Below are positions 11,401 through 19,918 of a stretch of DNA of 64,000 nt, in pieces. This DNA is from Trichomonas vaginalis G3. Its lineage: Eukaryota > Parabasalia > Trichomonadida > Trichomonadidae. The position numbers were made by a program, and so were the translations under genes. Numbering within the stretch: the first letter of the stretch is position 1; the number at the start of each line of letters is the position of its first letter. Below the pieces are notes generated by a model, which did no database searches, was not told where the DNA came from, and was given only the letters and a program-made list of their open reading frames with translations. The DNA lies in the NCBI RefSeq assembly GCF_026262505.1, contig NC_067204.1:15788165-15852164 (forward strand). Direction: 5' to 3'.

Positions 11401-12213
11401 AATTGCGTGCATTCTGACTAATGAAGAACATTGAGTTAGGTTCTCACAAAGCACTTGCATGATGCCTTGCGTGTTTGGAATGAAATAATCCGGATAAATT
11501 TCTGCTGTCTTTGTAAGTAATCGTAATGATGGGGCTTGTTTTAATGAATCTGGCATTTCAAGGAAATTTAAACATAGTTCTTGTATAAAATTCAAATGAT
11601 GATCAATTTCAGATCTTCTGTAAGAAGCAACTGCAGAAGTAATTTCTGCTAATGCTAAAACAGTTGCTTCCATGATGCGAAATGATTGTTTTGTCATTAA
11701 TATGTAAGTTGCAGCTTGTATTTGTGGTAAAAAGGATGATACAGAGCTTGGCGCATTAAGAGTAAGATAATAAATCATCCAAGCGGCAGCAAGATATCTT
11801 TCTCTACGTCCATATGCATGCAACCACCCGAATATACGATTCATCAAATGTCCGACATATTTTGCTTGCTCTGTACCTGGATGTTTCACAAGTTCTCCAG
11901 TACACCAGCTTGTAAACTTAACTAAGTCAATATCCCTTTGAGGAATTATACGCTCTAAAATGATAATTAACTTCTGAAAATCGTTATATCCAAATTTATG
12001 AAGTGATGCTATGCCGACTGCGGCTCTATATGCATTTTTGGGGTCAGATGATTTTGCCAATTCCATGACAAGATCAAGAAATTGAGATATATAGCTGTTT
12101 AGCGCAACATTTGACATTCGAATCATTTCATGATAAAAGATAGAGTAGTATTGCTCATATCCATTCATCATTTTATCAAATGTATCAGGGAATTCTAATT
12201 TCGGGAGATTCAT
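5407..12213 (-). CDS. TOR: Target of rapamycin (TOR) PI3K-related protein kinase
   Basis: A complete 2,268-residue open frame with the TOR layout. HEAT-type helical repeats fill roughly residues 1-1150, a FAT region about 1200-1740, an FRB-like bundle about 1762-1862, the kinase domain about 1900-2200, and a FATC tail ending GWCPFW as in other TOR proteins. Kinase motifs are intact: LLKGHEDLRLDER with the ATP-binding Lys at about 1937, GLGDRHPSN at 2090-2098 (catalytic Asp 2093, Asn 2098), and HIDFGD at 2110-2115 with metal-binding Asp 2112. TOR is the Ser/Thr kinase that couples nutrients to growth, in complex with Lst8 and Raptor or Rictor-type partners. The FATC ending and the kinase loops favour TOR over ATM, ATR or SMG1. 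It is a little shorter than the roughly 2,500 residues usual for TOR. In the FRB, the residue matching mTOR Ser2035 is Met, discussed in the findings. Confidence 0.95.
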   Translation of the reverse strand: MNLPKLEFPDTFDKMMNGYEQYYSIFYHEMIRMSNVALNSYISQFLDLVMELAKSSDPKNAYRAAVGIASLHKFGYNDFQKLIIILERIIPQRDIDLVKFTSWCTGELVKHPGTEQAKYVGHLMNRIFGWLHAYGRRERYLAAAWMIYYLTLNAPSSVSSFLPQIQAATYILMTKQSFRIMEATVLALAEITSAVASYRRSEIDHHLNFIQELCLNFLEMPDSLKQAPSLRLLTKTAEIYPDYFIPNTQGIMQVLCENLTQCSSLVRMHAIELQTQLFIIDTTLIDLFGIDEYLQDMQLILLDFPTECAQCIVKLIRNLPNFIDENKDSVVKMTEDLINAELYDDLFVIYTELLKTSHPLDLSEENLRKLVNAEVTERYKDLFVFYTKINNKDEDLTSFLLNKKINQSLEEKENLIVLEMISELPSSIFPADTSLMTQISKYTTSKSSKVRIEVSRSLFNVLKSQTTISPQNIVLQELQRAISDQDLYVRAAIIKCVSDNCPMELASSNCLNLLRVFLNDDSTNVRINSIKALEKVNHLNPAKSMAFSRSFLINCIYILENIPSIRQRARTARILSHLINSCKDIAKMYLETIFKLFEKEILYNFENTPKYENFIEENSALSIKKGIIDSISLLAPLDRDLFDKNSGTIIPVLCEYLIRNENRNLTLSILNFLFVILSPLNSTKEIRTHCAEILTSCTNLLLRTKSRILKMAILKVVGVIGLLDVHIEGENTTKQVPDHVNVNLARQFYLPKRDDDIIPDSSLYLERGRQEVFFACSITSLLLKILDNDENNELFVETCEVMVFILEANFTRMTLLPAFDKFYKKLLSFINDSKNPEELKGYCEILIKLNMNNRNNIVPFIDETLNLLMTKFNQDDDLLMVKVVYSICFSTRDAFAPHCHGILCLLLNTLENRKTSSSEICKYIMDIFTFISPYAADQLFLIVSQICDAIIFEFTLESVRISGLNALKELANTTDMMYAIGIIIRSLSFALFDLEYELTRKAAIETLISLTKNYGKPFLFAAFPILQRLKGENKTDQIQELEDIITKVEVDGKFEEKVQNCSTPKKISKSDNFVINEDLVIIRAENPNFGDENNLLQWLINFIKVTVSQNPRASIRSCSNLTQKSEKFCLKIFNIAFLSMWTKLSQKAKHTIKTSFRSVIDTKDSYPIVGKHIISLLIYMDKVRNPIDIPTDVVINACEKYNYLAFALYLQENLLSNNSNLPKSEMKIHVSQLIKTYCSLNQKENATMIFKTTHVSLGNSIETKMRLGCYSECIEPLKKNIAKKDSFYSLINCLSSLSRWEDINSYMSYFVNHQDRQLKCQVAPYFAEASMHLQKWDDIKQIRDYTNEDSLKNILVNALFSLHEKNYEEVDGLIEKGLSLIASKPISFWSQYQQLQDEIVLNAQKLVELHELAEYIKETPENKEKFENVWIQRHLTMPRDFALWNDLIENRIIITQHHDENTVKLFLLPGLHENAYSSLFSSSQSQENVNISKICLSIQKWRNGEKSDAIEILSSLKNNINDKTNKSIKVVTELLLGTWISELNDSQLKLAYNHLSNAVKILKGEEIGITPQRSLHKKSFNFIPHSFTSAALHLTPQAIRELMSNVMGIEIMRKWALVCSELINLDPHMKDEYVKTAIECLKTCANTASTTSFPDVVQLLNLFFEYANKLDLFDQTKESIKSLDAKYLLMCSPQLLVQLSHSSNSVSCFVSDLVLDLLKEHYHSLIFSVITMRESSTEKRSKAASNIIDKFRSMKTEEMNEVELIRHTLLELTVTLHEKAEILLQDMKMYFELSKWEQMRQTMDELDHLYPMNPKNELEWSFNRDFSKLFKDLKSLKDVDKNNMSIYNSIKMWIDKCAQSVAYVWDKVRTIELSTISEKICQKTDFKLAVPGTYKVDHEITRIKFFFEQVMVYTSKQQPKSISVMGDDGKVYQYLLKGHEDLRLDERIMQFFSTVNSLIKTSFAKSTVIKTMVVMPLSKLNGLVQWVNGADTLKSIVEQYRNLIDPQNESAVRDDLEEYKMAGELGCYNYNNMLTIQKMAVLKKIFETTPDTDIANFLWLQSKDAEHWMRIRTTFAVSCAVNSAIGYVIGLGDRHPSNIMIDRNTGKMIHIDFGDCFEVAMKRKLYPEVVPFRLTRMLVKAMGIAGTGGTFRSTFVDYMTVLRENWRVLILVLAVFVHEPCVESSDVAASDTVAKITRIGSCIDGGVPSVAPNSDDADTIRLRVKSKLLGNDFGNVSMKVSDQADLLIASATSIYNLSKMFNGWCPFW

Positions 12214-12590
12214 AAAATTTCAATTGAATTTATTTTTATCATCGTTTTAAGTTTTTAGTCAAATTTTGGGCGGTTATGAAATATGAAAAAAATGATCGTT
12301 TTCCGATTTGTAAAAAGAATAAATCAAAAAAGAAAATTTAGTTTATTTTACAGTGAAATTAGCTTCACAAGTTTAGAGAGTGTCAAAAAAATTATGAGAA
12401 TGTCAGAGATATGCAAGTGCTCCCATGAGAGTACTATTTCAAACAAAGGTTTTATTTGCTTGTTTTGCTATATTATCATTCTCAAGTAAATCTAACTATT
12501 GAGAATGATTCCATTTACTTTTCTGGACATATAAAATGTACTGATTTTTGTTTACTAATAATTCGTGAAAATGGTCCAGATTATTTTCAT
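12214..12590. other. TOR upstream region
   Basis: AT-rich spacer upstream of TOR. Read on the TOR strand it carries AACCGCCC about 60 nt before the ATG. The same core in the other orientation (GGGCGGTTA) occurs near 31,991 between two divergent genes. This could be a Myb-type or other promoter site, but only two copies were seen. A small ATG frame at 12283 has no protein-like character. Confidence 0.3.
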
Positions 12591-12594
12591 CTTT

Positions 12595-12985
12595 GTCATT
12601 ACTTAGTCACAAACAATATTTATCTTTGTCATTGCTTTGTAACAAATTATATTTATACAAAGTCATTACTTCGTCACAAACTATATTTAAACAAAGTCAT
12701 TGCTTCGTCACAAACTATATTTATCTTTGTCATTACTTCGTCACAAATTAAACTGTGAATCAAAAAGTAGAGTGCATCTTAATCTTATGAATCACAGATT
12801 GGTTTTATCTTTGTCATTGCTTCGTAACAAATTATATTTATTTTTGTCATTACTTCGTCACAAACTATATTTTACAAAGTCATTTCTTCGTAACAAATTA
12901 TATTTATCTTTGTCATTACTTCGTCACAAATTAAACTATGAATCAAAAAAGAACAGTGTAGGTACATCTTATGAATCATAGTTTT
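12595..12985. repeat. Degenerate tandem repeat, ~33-36 bp unit
   Basis: About nine imperfect units follow the pattern 'tttgtcattacttcgtcac' plus 'aaactatatttat'. Some units have the flanking 'ctttg' inverted to 'caaag'. A longer segment, ending in 'tgaatcaaaaa' and followed by 'cttatgaatca(c/t)ag', occurs twice (about 12735-12805 and 12917-12985), so the array is built at two scales. The 'tgtgaatca'/'tgaatcaca' pair can form a hairpin. Small open frames across it are repeat artefacts. It sits in the 3' flank of the glycosyltransferase gene. Confidence 0.8.
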
Positions 12986-12987
12986 AT

Positions 12988-14100
12988 CTAGGTTGCTGTT
13001 AAGTTATCAGGTCGGAATTTTGTCACGTAGTTCAATAGTTCAGAGTTATTATTTGGACAGTATTTAAGCATACTTCCCAAAAGTTTAGGAGCAACATGAA
13101 CGTGATGAACAACTTGAGCATAAATCTTATTATTATATATACCTGTTATATAACCAATCTCATCATCTTTTCTAAATTCATACATGTGACGGACAGTTTC
13201 GAAGATTCGATATCTAACCAATGAAACTCCATTTTTCATAAATAAACCAGACATAAACAATACATTGAAAAGGTGTTGATCATGCCATCCTTTATCCCAG
13301 ACAAAGTACGAAAAGAATGTATCCAAAGCCCTTGTAAATGGCTGAGTATAACCAAATGATATTCCTGCACACACTACAGTGGCTAAAGAACCTTGTTTTA
13401 ATCCAAGATCATAAAAAATATAATCATATATTTGCAATTGATTATGAAATGGTTTCATCTCTTCTATCATGTAGAATTTACCAGGTTTGAAAGCATCATT
13501 AAATGGATCACCTTGGAATAATGTGTCGAACATGTCGCATTTCATAATTCGATCAAATCGATGATAATTTCTTTTCACTACGTAATAATCCCAAAGATAT
13601 ATGAGATAAAAGTAGTTGAATCGCATATTGAACTCTGGAATGCCCATGTTGATGATTTGGCCGCCACAGAGCTCGATGTCTTTAATCATTTCTGATGTTA
13701 AAGTTTTGTATGCTTCATTGTCAACAAGGAATGCAACAGTACACTTGCATCCTGTATGTCGTAGTGTTCTCAAGAATAAATTGATATTTTCGACTTTTTT
13801 TGTGCTTCCGGCCAAAATTAAATCGCGAGGTGTGCTATTTGATTTAGAATTTCTGACTGTAAAGTTGCAATGGTTGCAGTTGAGACTTCCATTGAAGTAT
13901 TTTATGTTCAAATCGCTTCGAAGGTATATATCTTGATTAATACTAAATCTCCAAGTCGACAAATTATGTGCAAAATCGATTGAACAGGTGTATTTTGGCA
14001 TATAAAAAAGATGTAAAGCGACCATCGAAGCGAATATACAAAACGCAGGTATTATTACAATAGTTATTTCCGATTTACTCTTTTTTTTTGTTTGCTTCAT
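12988..14100 (-). CDS. Putative type II membrane glycosyltransferase (GT-A like)
   Basis: A 370-residue protein. The start used is the ATG at 14100; a longer reading would need a TTG. A short basic cytoplasmic tail (KQTKKKSKS) is followed by one hydrophobic anchor at about residues 11-32 and a lumenal domain, the usual Golgi/ER glycosyltransferase layout. The lumenal part has the segment DRIMKCDMFDTLFQGDPF (about 185-202), which resembles the metal/nucleotide-sugar Asp motif followed by 'lFqgdPF' in several GT-A transferase families. A His-rich stretch, VVHHVHVAPK, lies near the C terminus. Several N-X-S/T sequons are present. The sugar donor and acceptor are unknown. A second glycosyltransferase of different sequence lies at 30,694. 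Membrane topology is well supported; enzyme class is moderately supported. Confidence 0.6.
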   Translation of the reverse strand: MKQTKKKSKSEITIVIIPAFCIFASMVALHLFYMPKYTCSIDFAHNLSTWRFSINQDIYLRSDLNIKYFNGSLNCNHCNFTVRNSKSNSTPRDLILAGSTKKVENINLFLRTLRHTGCKCTVAFLVDNEAYKTLTSEMIKDIELCGGQIINMGIPEFNMRFNYFYLIYLWDYYVVKRNYHRFDRIMKCDMFDTLFQGDPFNDAFKPGKFYMIEEMKPFHNQLQIYDYIFYDLGLKQGSLATVVCAGISFGYTQPFTRALDTFFSYFVWDKGWHDQHLFNVLFMSGLFMKNGVSLVRYRIFETVRHMYEFRKDDEIGYITGIYNNKIYAQVVHHVHVAPKLLGSMLKYCPNNNSELLNYVTKFRPDNLTAT

Positions 14101-14441
14101 CGTTGACAATATCAGCTAAGGTTAAGATTTCATGATATATATAAAATTTAAGATGCTGTCATGAAGATGATTTACGCTTATGATATACATGGTTACAAGA
14201 GAATCAAAAAAATATGCAATTTCATTGGTGAGTTGTTTCTAATGGAATCTACTCCCTATGATAACTCTGATACGAAAATGAGATTCCGAAACTATATTAA
14301 ACATATTATGAAAAAATTGATAAGAGATTTTGGTTAGTATCTCAATTCGTTTGCAAAAGACTTACCTTTGGTGCAAGTTATGCTATTGGCTCACTAAAAT
14401 ACGATTGAAAATTTAAATTAAAAATAACAATATTATCTTTA
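14101..14441. other. Intergenic, nothing recognised
   Basis: AT-rich spacer between two minus-strand genes, containing the upstream region of the glycosyltransferase and the 3' flank of the ubiquitin-protease-like gene. No further feature was seen. Confidence 0.5.
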
Positions 14442-15635
14442 TCACAAATTGTACTTTTGAGAATAAAATAACAAAATAGGATGAATACTTTGAACGTAAT
14501 CTAGTGGAATTTCTTGAACAAATTCATTTATCTTGAACCATCTTCCGAATTTTTGAACAACTGAATAATATTTATCATCTTCCCTTGCAACAAATGATTT
14601 GAGGACATAATCCTTATCAACAGATTCTATTCTGATGCTAAGGGGCTGAATAATCCTATCTGAAGTGGAAACAACAAAAGTTGGAGGAAAATCTATGTAT
14701 TTCATGATTCCGTTCATAGGTGCTTTACATATCGGACAGATTTTATTGGATCTCGAGCCAGATGTGATTGTATTTAAGATCGGCTGTACTTCTGCTTCTA
14801 AAATGATCAAATCATCTGTTCCTTCATTAATTGATTTACAAGCATCACATTGAAAATGCTCGCCGATCTTGATTCCAACAAGATCCATTAAATTGATTAG
14901 ATTTGTAGACTTTTTCAGGTTTTTGATTATCAGGTCGTAAAATTTATTTGGCATATTACATTTTTGTTCAGCAAAACTTTGTAAATTTGTTACAACTGCA
15001 AGAAATTCTAAAAATGGAATTTGAATTTCGTTCATATAATTCTGAAATATCTTCGATAGGCATAAATGTAGTGCTTGCTGCACTGTCGTACAGTTTTTGC
15101 TTGATACTGAATATGACAGGAAATACTTGGCAAAAACTTGGTCATTTAACATACATTGAAGCACAGAAGCGATTGATCTGAAATCTCTGTATGGATATAT
15201 AGGCAGAGGATCTCGTGGAAATGGTAGAATTGGTAAGCCGTAGCTTATCTCTGAAGTCAAGGGTAGATTATCTAAGACAGAAAACTTAGCTGCTAGTATT
15301 AAATGGTCTATTTTTGGATGAAACAGGAAATTGCGTTGCTTGTTTTCGTATTTATATAATTGATGAGTTGAAATATCAACTCCAAAATGAAGTCGACATT
15401 CGTGGTCAAATATATCATCTTTACAATAAATACACCCACATGATAGACATACTCCAAGGTTTTGTGTCTTTTTCTGGCAGTGGCTGCAAGAAAATATGTT
15501 TTTAAATCTGTGGGGGAATATCGTTATTTCCCAGATAATACGTTGCACTTTGCAAAATGTATTTTTGATATTACACTCATTATTGAAAAATGGCAGCAGC
15601 TCACGCGAACGTTCCTCAAGAGAGGATTTTCGCAT
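14442..15635 (-). CDS. Catalytically dead USP-like ubiquitin protease with zf-UBP finger
   Basis: A 397-residue frame. Residues about 50-92 form a zf-UBP type zinc finger (C50, C53, C63, C66, C71, then H78, H83, H91), a module that binds free ubiquitin tails in many deubiquitinases. A USP-fold domain follows, with a finger Cys quartet at C263/C266 and C300/C303 and a C-terminal 'YY..V..fgrWfkine...' to 'hPILLFYSQ' block. The catalytic residues are gone. The block matching 'C-Y-x-N-S-x-L-Q' reads R-S-I-A-S-V-L-Q, so the Cys is Arg153, and the His of 'GHY' is Tyr356. It therefore resembles non-catalytic USPs such as Sad1/USP39, although the match is not close enough to name. An in-frame TAA lies directly before this ATG, and the preceding sequence in another frame encodes a further finger, so the gene's true 5' end is doubtful. 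Confidence 0.6.
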   Translation of the reverse strand: MRKSSLEERSRELLPFFNNECNIKNTFCKVQRIIWEITIFPHRFKNIFSCSHCQKKTQNLGVCLSCGCIYCKDDIFDHECRLHFGVDISTHQLYKYENKQRNFLFHPKIDHLILAAKFSVLDNLPLTSEISYGLPILPFPRDPLPIYPYRDFRSIASVLQCMLNDQVFAKYFLSYSVSSKNCTTVQQALHLCLSKIFQNYMNEIQIPFLEFLAVVTNLQSFAEQKCNMPNKFYDLIIKNLKKSTNLINLMDLVGIKIGEHFQCDACKSINEGTDDLIILEAEVQPILNTITSGSRSNKICPICKAPMNGIMKYIDFPPTFVVSTSDRIIQPLSIRIESVDKDYVLKSFVAREDDKYYSVVQKFGRWFKINEFVQEIPLDYVQSIHPILLFYSQKYNL

Positions 15636-15781
15636 TTAAATTCGTCACTTTTGCTGATAAATTTATGAACAGAATCATGGATTTTACAACCATAAATATT
15701 CCCAATACATTTTATACATATCAGGGGTTTTACATGTTGAATATTTTTGAATAATTTTGAACAAAATTGAGAATTTATCAC
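15636..15781 (-). pseudogene. Out-of-frame zf-UBP fragment upstream of the USP-like gene
   Basis: This stretch, in a different frame from the downstream USP-like gene, encodes PLICIKCIGNIYGC followed by KIHDSVHKF and SDEFKC. The spacing of Cys and His is that of a second zf-UBP finger. The frame opens without an ATG (the first codon after the upstream stop region is GTG-like) and runs on in its own frame to about 15524, overlapping the start of the downstream gene. The simplest reading is one ancestral protein with two fingers, now broken by a frameshift and a lost 5' end. An unrecognised intron or a sequencing error is also possible. Confidence 0.5.
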
Positions 15782-16452
15782 TTTTTTATAATTGAGGAAA
15801 GACTAATGCATGCAGAGTAAGTATCGTACCAGGTGTAACATATCCTACTTTGATTAAGAAATATTATTAAATTCAAGCTTGATTATGATTCCAGGACATG
15901 ATTTGGCTAGAAAATCTAAGATAACAAATAACATGACCAAGTTACCTATCCAATCATCTTTATTGAGCAATATTAGCAGATGATTTTATAAAATAAGTTA
16001 TCAGGTTTATTTATCTTCTGAAATAATACATCATTATTTTATAAAGTTATGAGACTGATTACTAATAGAAGAAACACTGGTAGCATTTATTTGACGCTTG
16101 AACACATAAACTCATTTTAAAATACTAATTCTAAGATTGGACTTATTTAAACCTAGACATATGGATACATTATTTAAAGGAATAAGTGTCAAGCTCGTAT
16201 TTTTTTATCGATGATCCGATAGTACATGAGAACAACGCCATTTTGTTACTATGTATCCAAATAATTAAATTTAAACTTATAGATCCAATAATAAGAACAA
16301 AATAAATGAGTATCAGATTAGAATAAAATTTTGTTCGTTTGAAGCTGCAAGAACAAAGTATTGTAACAAAATCACAAGGAAATATTATAAAAATGTAATA
16401 AAATTAAATAAATCTATTAGAAAAAATAAGCATTTTATTTTTTTAAAAAAAC
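15782..16452. other. Intergenic, nothing recognised
   Basis: About 670 bp of AT-rich DNA between the USP-like gene and the Sel1 gene. I looked for the missing 5' end of the USP-like gene and found no convincing exon. Confidence 0.45.
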
Positions 16453-18012
16453 TCACAATGAACTAGCAGCAATTGAAGCAATTTCCTTCATTCTTGCCTC
16501 CATTACAAGCTCGTTGGCCTTTGCCTGAGAAGCCATTGTACACCATCTATCAGCTTCTTCCGGATTTTCTTCTTTGAGAAGAACGGCCATGTTAAACATT
16601 GCTGGTATGTAACCAGCTTCTGCGGAGCTCTTCATCATCATCATTCCTTGCTCTCGTGATTCCTCTCCTCTCTTGAGAAGGATATTTCCGATATTGAAGA
16701 AGGCAACAGGATCTTTTAGATTCGACCAAAGTTTCATCGATGTTTCGCGGTTCGAAATGTGAACTCCGATGTTATTAAGAGCTTGTTCGCTTCCGATCTT
16801 GGCGGCAAGAACCCAAAGACCGGCCATCATGCGGAAATCTTGTTTGCAGCCCCAGGCGTGTTCGTAATAAAGGCCAAGGTTCACTAAAGCGCGTGTATCT
16901 CCTCTTTTAGCGGCTTTAGAGATGTATTTAAAGGCCAAATTGCCATTAAAACGAACAAATGTGTCAGCGAGAATCAGATAAGCATCATGGAAGCCAAGAT
17001 CTGCGGATCTGATCAGTAAATGAATTCCTTCTTTGATATGTTGGTCTTGAACGAAAAGTGCACCGGCATTCTTGAGGGCAACTGAGAAGTTGTATTCAGT
17101 AGATTTAAGTAGATACTTCAAAGCTAAGTCGCGGTCGGTTTCAATAATTAATTTTGCCATATCATTAAGAGATATTGGATCTTCTGAAGACATAAAGGTA
17201 TCCTTAGCTTTCTGTTCATCTTTTTCGGTTCCATAGCCTGTCAAGTAGCATGAACCCGCAATTGGTTTGATATCTTTGATAATTTCGAATAGTTCGCTTG
17301 GATTGTAAGGTATTTCATCTGGATAAGTATTTTTCAAATGTGCTATCTCGTTAAACGATGGCCTCTGATCAGCTGAAAGGTTAAGACATCTTTCGATGAA
17401 ATTATCTTGAACGGTAAGTGGGCTTTTCAGATTCCAAATTCTTTCTAATATATCATGGCGGTTATTGTTGTATAATAATTCTGCTGAAAGAAGTCCATAT
17501 AAGAAGATATCATGTAAGATTAAATGATTATCGAATAGTGGGTTTATATCATCATCAGGATCGATTGTATCATGAGGTGATGGACATATGAATCCAATTC
17601 TGTAGTTATTTGACTTATCCTTAAAAATAAGCTGTTTTTTAATCGCTAAATGCGGAATTTCGTATTTATTTAGCACAGAAAGTGCATTAGCAACATCGTC
17701 TAATAATTTCCTTTTCTCGTTATCGTTTAAATTTGTGTAATTCACCTCGGACAAATCATCATTTTCGTAAAATATATAAATATCGAGACCTTCAATGCCG
17801 AAACCAACAACATTGATGAAATTTTCGATTTTTATCTTTTGCAATTTGATTATAGTCGAAAGGAAACGTAAAATTTCCGAAGTATAATGCTGTAAAAGGG
17901 AAAACTTTTCAACAAACAGTTGCTCATTCGTACTTTTCCGTGTGCAACGACGAATCCAGTACGGTTGACATATCGCCTGATCATCCAAATCAAATTCAGT
18001 AATGTTAAGCAT
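16453..18012 (-). CDS. Pseudokinase with C-terminal Sel1-like repeats
   Basis: A 519-residue protein starting at an ATG. The first ~240 residues have a protein-kinase-like order: a degenerate N lobe, an 'LNKYEIPHLAIKKQLIF' segment where an HRD catalytic loop is expected, and an 'FIERCLNLSADQRPSFNEI' stretch typical of the kinase C lobe. HRD, DFG and the glycine loop are absent (the DFG region reads FICPSPHD), so activity is unlikely. Residues about 255-505 are tandem ~36-residue Sel1/TPR-like repeats such as 'AL.nLGlyYEhaWGckqDfrmmaglW' and 'A.aGYIPAMFNMAVLL'. Kinase-plus-Sel1 proteins are a common trichomonad and amoebozoan family. A scaffold or adaptor role is inferred. Confidence 0.8.
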   Translation of the reverse strand: MLNITEFDLDDQAICQPYWIRRCTRKSTNEQLFVEKFSLLQHYTSEILRFLSTIIKLQKIKIENFINVVGFGIEGLDIYIFYENDDLSEVNYTNLNDNEKRKLLDDVANALSVLNKYEIPHLAIKKQLIFKDKSNNYRIGFICPSPHDTIDPDDDINPLFDNHLILHDIFLYGLLSAELLYNNNRHDILERIWNLKSPLTVQDNFIERCLNLSADQRPSFNEIAHLKNTYPDEIPYNPSELFEIIKDIKPIAGSCYLTGYGTEKDEQKAKDTFMSSEDPISLNDMAKLIIETDRDLALKYLLKSTEYNFSVALKNAGALFVQDQHIKEGIHLLIRSADLGFHDAYLILADTFVRFNGNLAFKYISKAAKRGDTRALVNLGLYYEHAWGCKQDFRMMAGLWVLAAKIGSEQALNNIGVHISNRETSMKLWSNLKDPVAFFNIGNILLKRGEESREQGMMMMKSSAEAGYIPAMFNMAVLLKEENPEEADRWCTMASQAKANELVMEARMKEIASIAASSL

Positions 18013-18516
18013 GAAAAAGTGATACGAAATTTAAAAATTCATACTAACAAATATCTAACATTTTCTTTTAAAATCATTTTATTATGTTTGGACGATTTGA
18101 AATTAGGGTTCTCAATTTTTTTCTTTACCGCTAAAAATTTTGCGAACTGTAGCGGTTTACATTTTGATAACCGTTGAACAATTGGCTTGTACAATATCAG
18201 ATGGAATATGTTTCTAAGTTTGTTTTCATCGTTCATTCAATTTCATAATCTTTTATACGTTCGGGATAGAAAAAAATGTTTCTTTTGAGATCGGGATTTT
18301 TTTACACAATCGCAATATATTTTTTACAGTAGGATTCTTCCAGCATCATTTTTAATGAATATCGGCTCAGAGATTATTTACTGAAATTTTGAAAAATTAC
18401 AGAAATATCGGAGTTAACTTGCTAAATATCATTTACACATAGTCAGTCCGAAGTAGTTATAGCAGGTTCTACGATAGGAACATTACTGTACAAAATTTGG
18501 CATTTTGCATAAAATA
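18013..18516. other. Upstream region of the pseudokinase gene
   Basis: On the gene strand it contains Myb-like cores near 18150-18180 (forward text 'gtagcggtttac' and 'gataaccgttgaac'). Such AAC(C/T)G-type cores resemble sites bound by trichomonad Myb factors, but the match is short. No gene was seen. Confidence 0.25.
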
Positions 18517-19918
18517 CCTCTATTTCCAGGAATTACCGTCACTTTTTTCCACCTTCTAAAAAAGTTTCTATATATCGACATATATAGACATTTTCAAAGC
18601 TTTTTAAAAGAGGATATGATAGAAAAGATGTTTAATTTTATGATTTTGGACTTTGTATGGAAATATGAGATATGAGATTTAATATGATTTGATTGCAAGT
18701 TGAAATTTTTGATTTTTATAATATAGCATTTTTATGATATAAAGAGTGTTTTTATGATAAAATTTTTGCTCAAAAACAAAAATTTTGGTAAAACGGTAAT
18801 TCCTGGCTGACGTTAAAATATGCTTTGTTCTCCATTAAAAATAGTATTTAATGATATAAAAATCAATTATTTTGAGTATTCATAGACTTTTTTGTTGAAA
18901 CTTCGAACGCACGAAAACTACTATTAGAATAGATTAGATTGAAAATAAACAGCGGAAACAAATTCAGCACATTTTATATGATTTGGTGCTGTGACAAAAG
19001 TATATCATTCACACTCAAAGGAAAATCTGATTATCCCAATAAAATAGAAATAAATCAATAAAAAGTATAATGGATGCATTCTATTTGGATGCTTATATTA
19101 TATCATTTATCAAATTTTGAAAATATTCATTTTTCACGAATTCGAACCGAAACAAGACCTTGAACTCGTCAAAATTTTAAAAAATGAACATTTATCAAAA
19201 TAAATGCAGGATTTGTTGATTATATCATTAATACTCCATTCTTTTAGTAAATGCATGTGCATTTGCCTTTTCCTTGCAAAAGATTGAAATAGCTTTTTCA
19301 ATTTATTCCGATTAAAATATATTTTTCGTTTATCCATATCTATGTAAATACATTAAACATCATAACACTTTGAAATACTATTGTTTTAGTAATCAATTTC
19401 TTATCCTTATCATTTCTACAATTGGTATTATTCACTTCATAATATAAAAGTTCTAAAAATGTCAAAAAGTATTCATTTTAGGAATAAAAGACTTAATTTA
19501 AATTTAATATAATTATTTTTATATCTATACAAACAAATTGTGAGAACATTCAGGTGGCCTCATAAGTAATAACATATCAGTATTTTGATATGATACCTCA
19601 TATATAAGGTATGATTAGAAAGCTGAAATCAGCTTTTTCAATTTTTCATCAGTGAAAATGTTTGATACCTCATACCTATTAAAATAGCCTAATTTCAGTC
19701 CCATCCCTCTTGTATTCGTTGAGATAAGGAGATTTGAAATTATGCAATTTCGACGCCGTTACCCTCTCCATTTGCCACAAAAATGTAAGGGATATATAAC
19801 ACTGTTGTATAAATTAATATTTTATTGTTATTTTTTAAAAATAATACTTCAATCATGCTAAAATTGAATTTTTTTGATGCAAAAAATAACCTTAAACGGT
19901 AATTCCTGGAAATAGAGG
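18517..19918. repeat. Region bounded by a 23-bp perfect inverted repeat
   Basis: The 23-mer at 18517-18539 (cctctatttccagg continuing to accgt) is exactly the reverse complement of 19896-19918. A 14-bp part of it (acggtaattcctgg) recurs at 18793-18806 in the right-hand orientation. The 1.4 kb between holds no convincing gene. This could be a non-autonomous element with terminal repeats, or repeated regulatory sequence. No target-site duplication was identified. Confidence 0.45.

Noticed and set aside
12595..12985. Possible CRISPR array
   Set aside because: Repeats are degenerate, have no unique spacers of constant length, and lie in a eukaryotic genome without cas genes.
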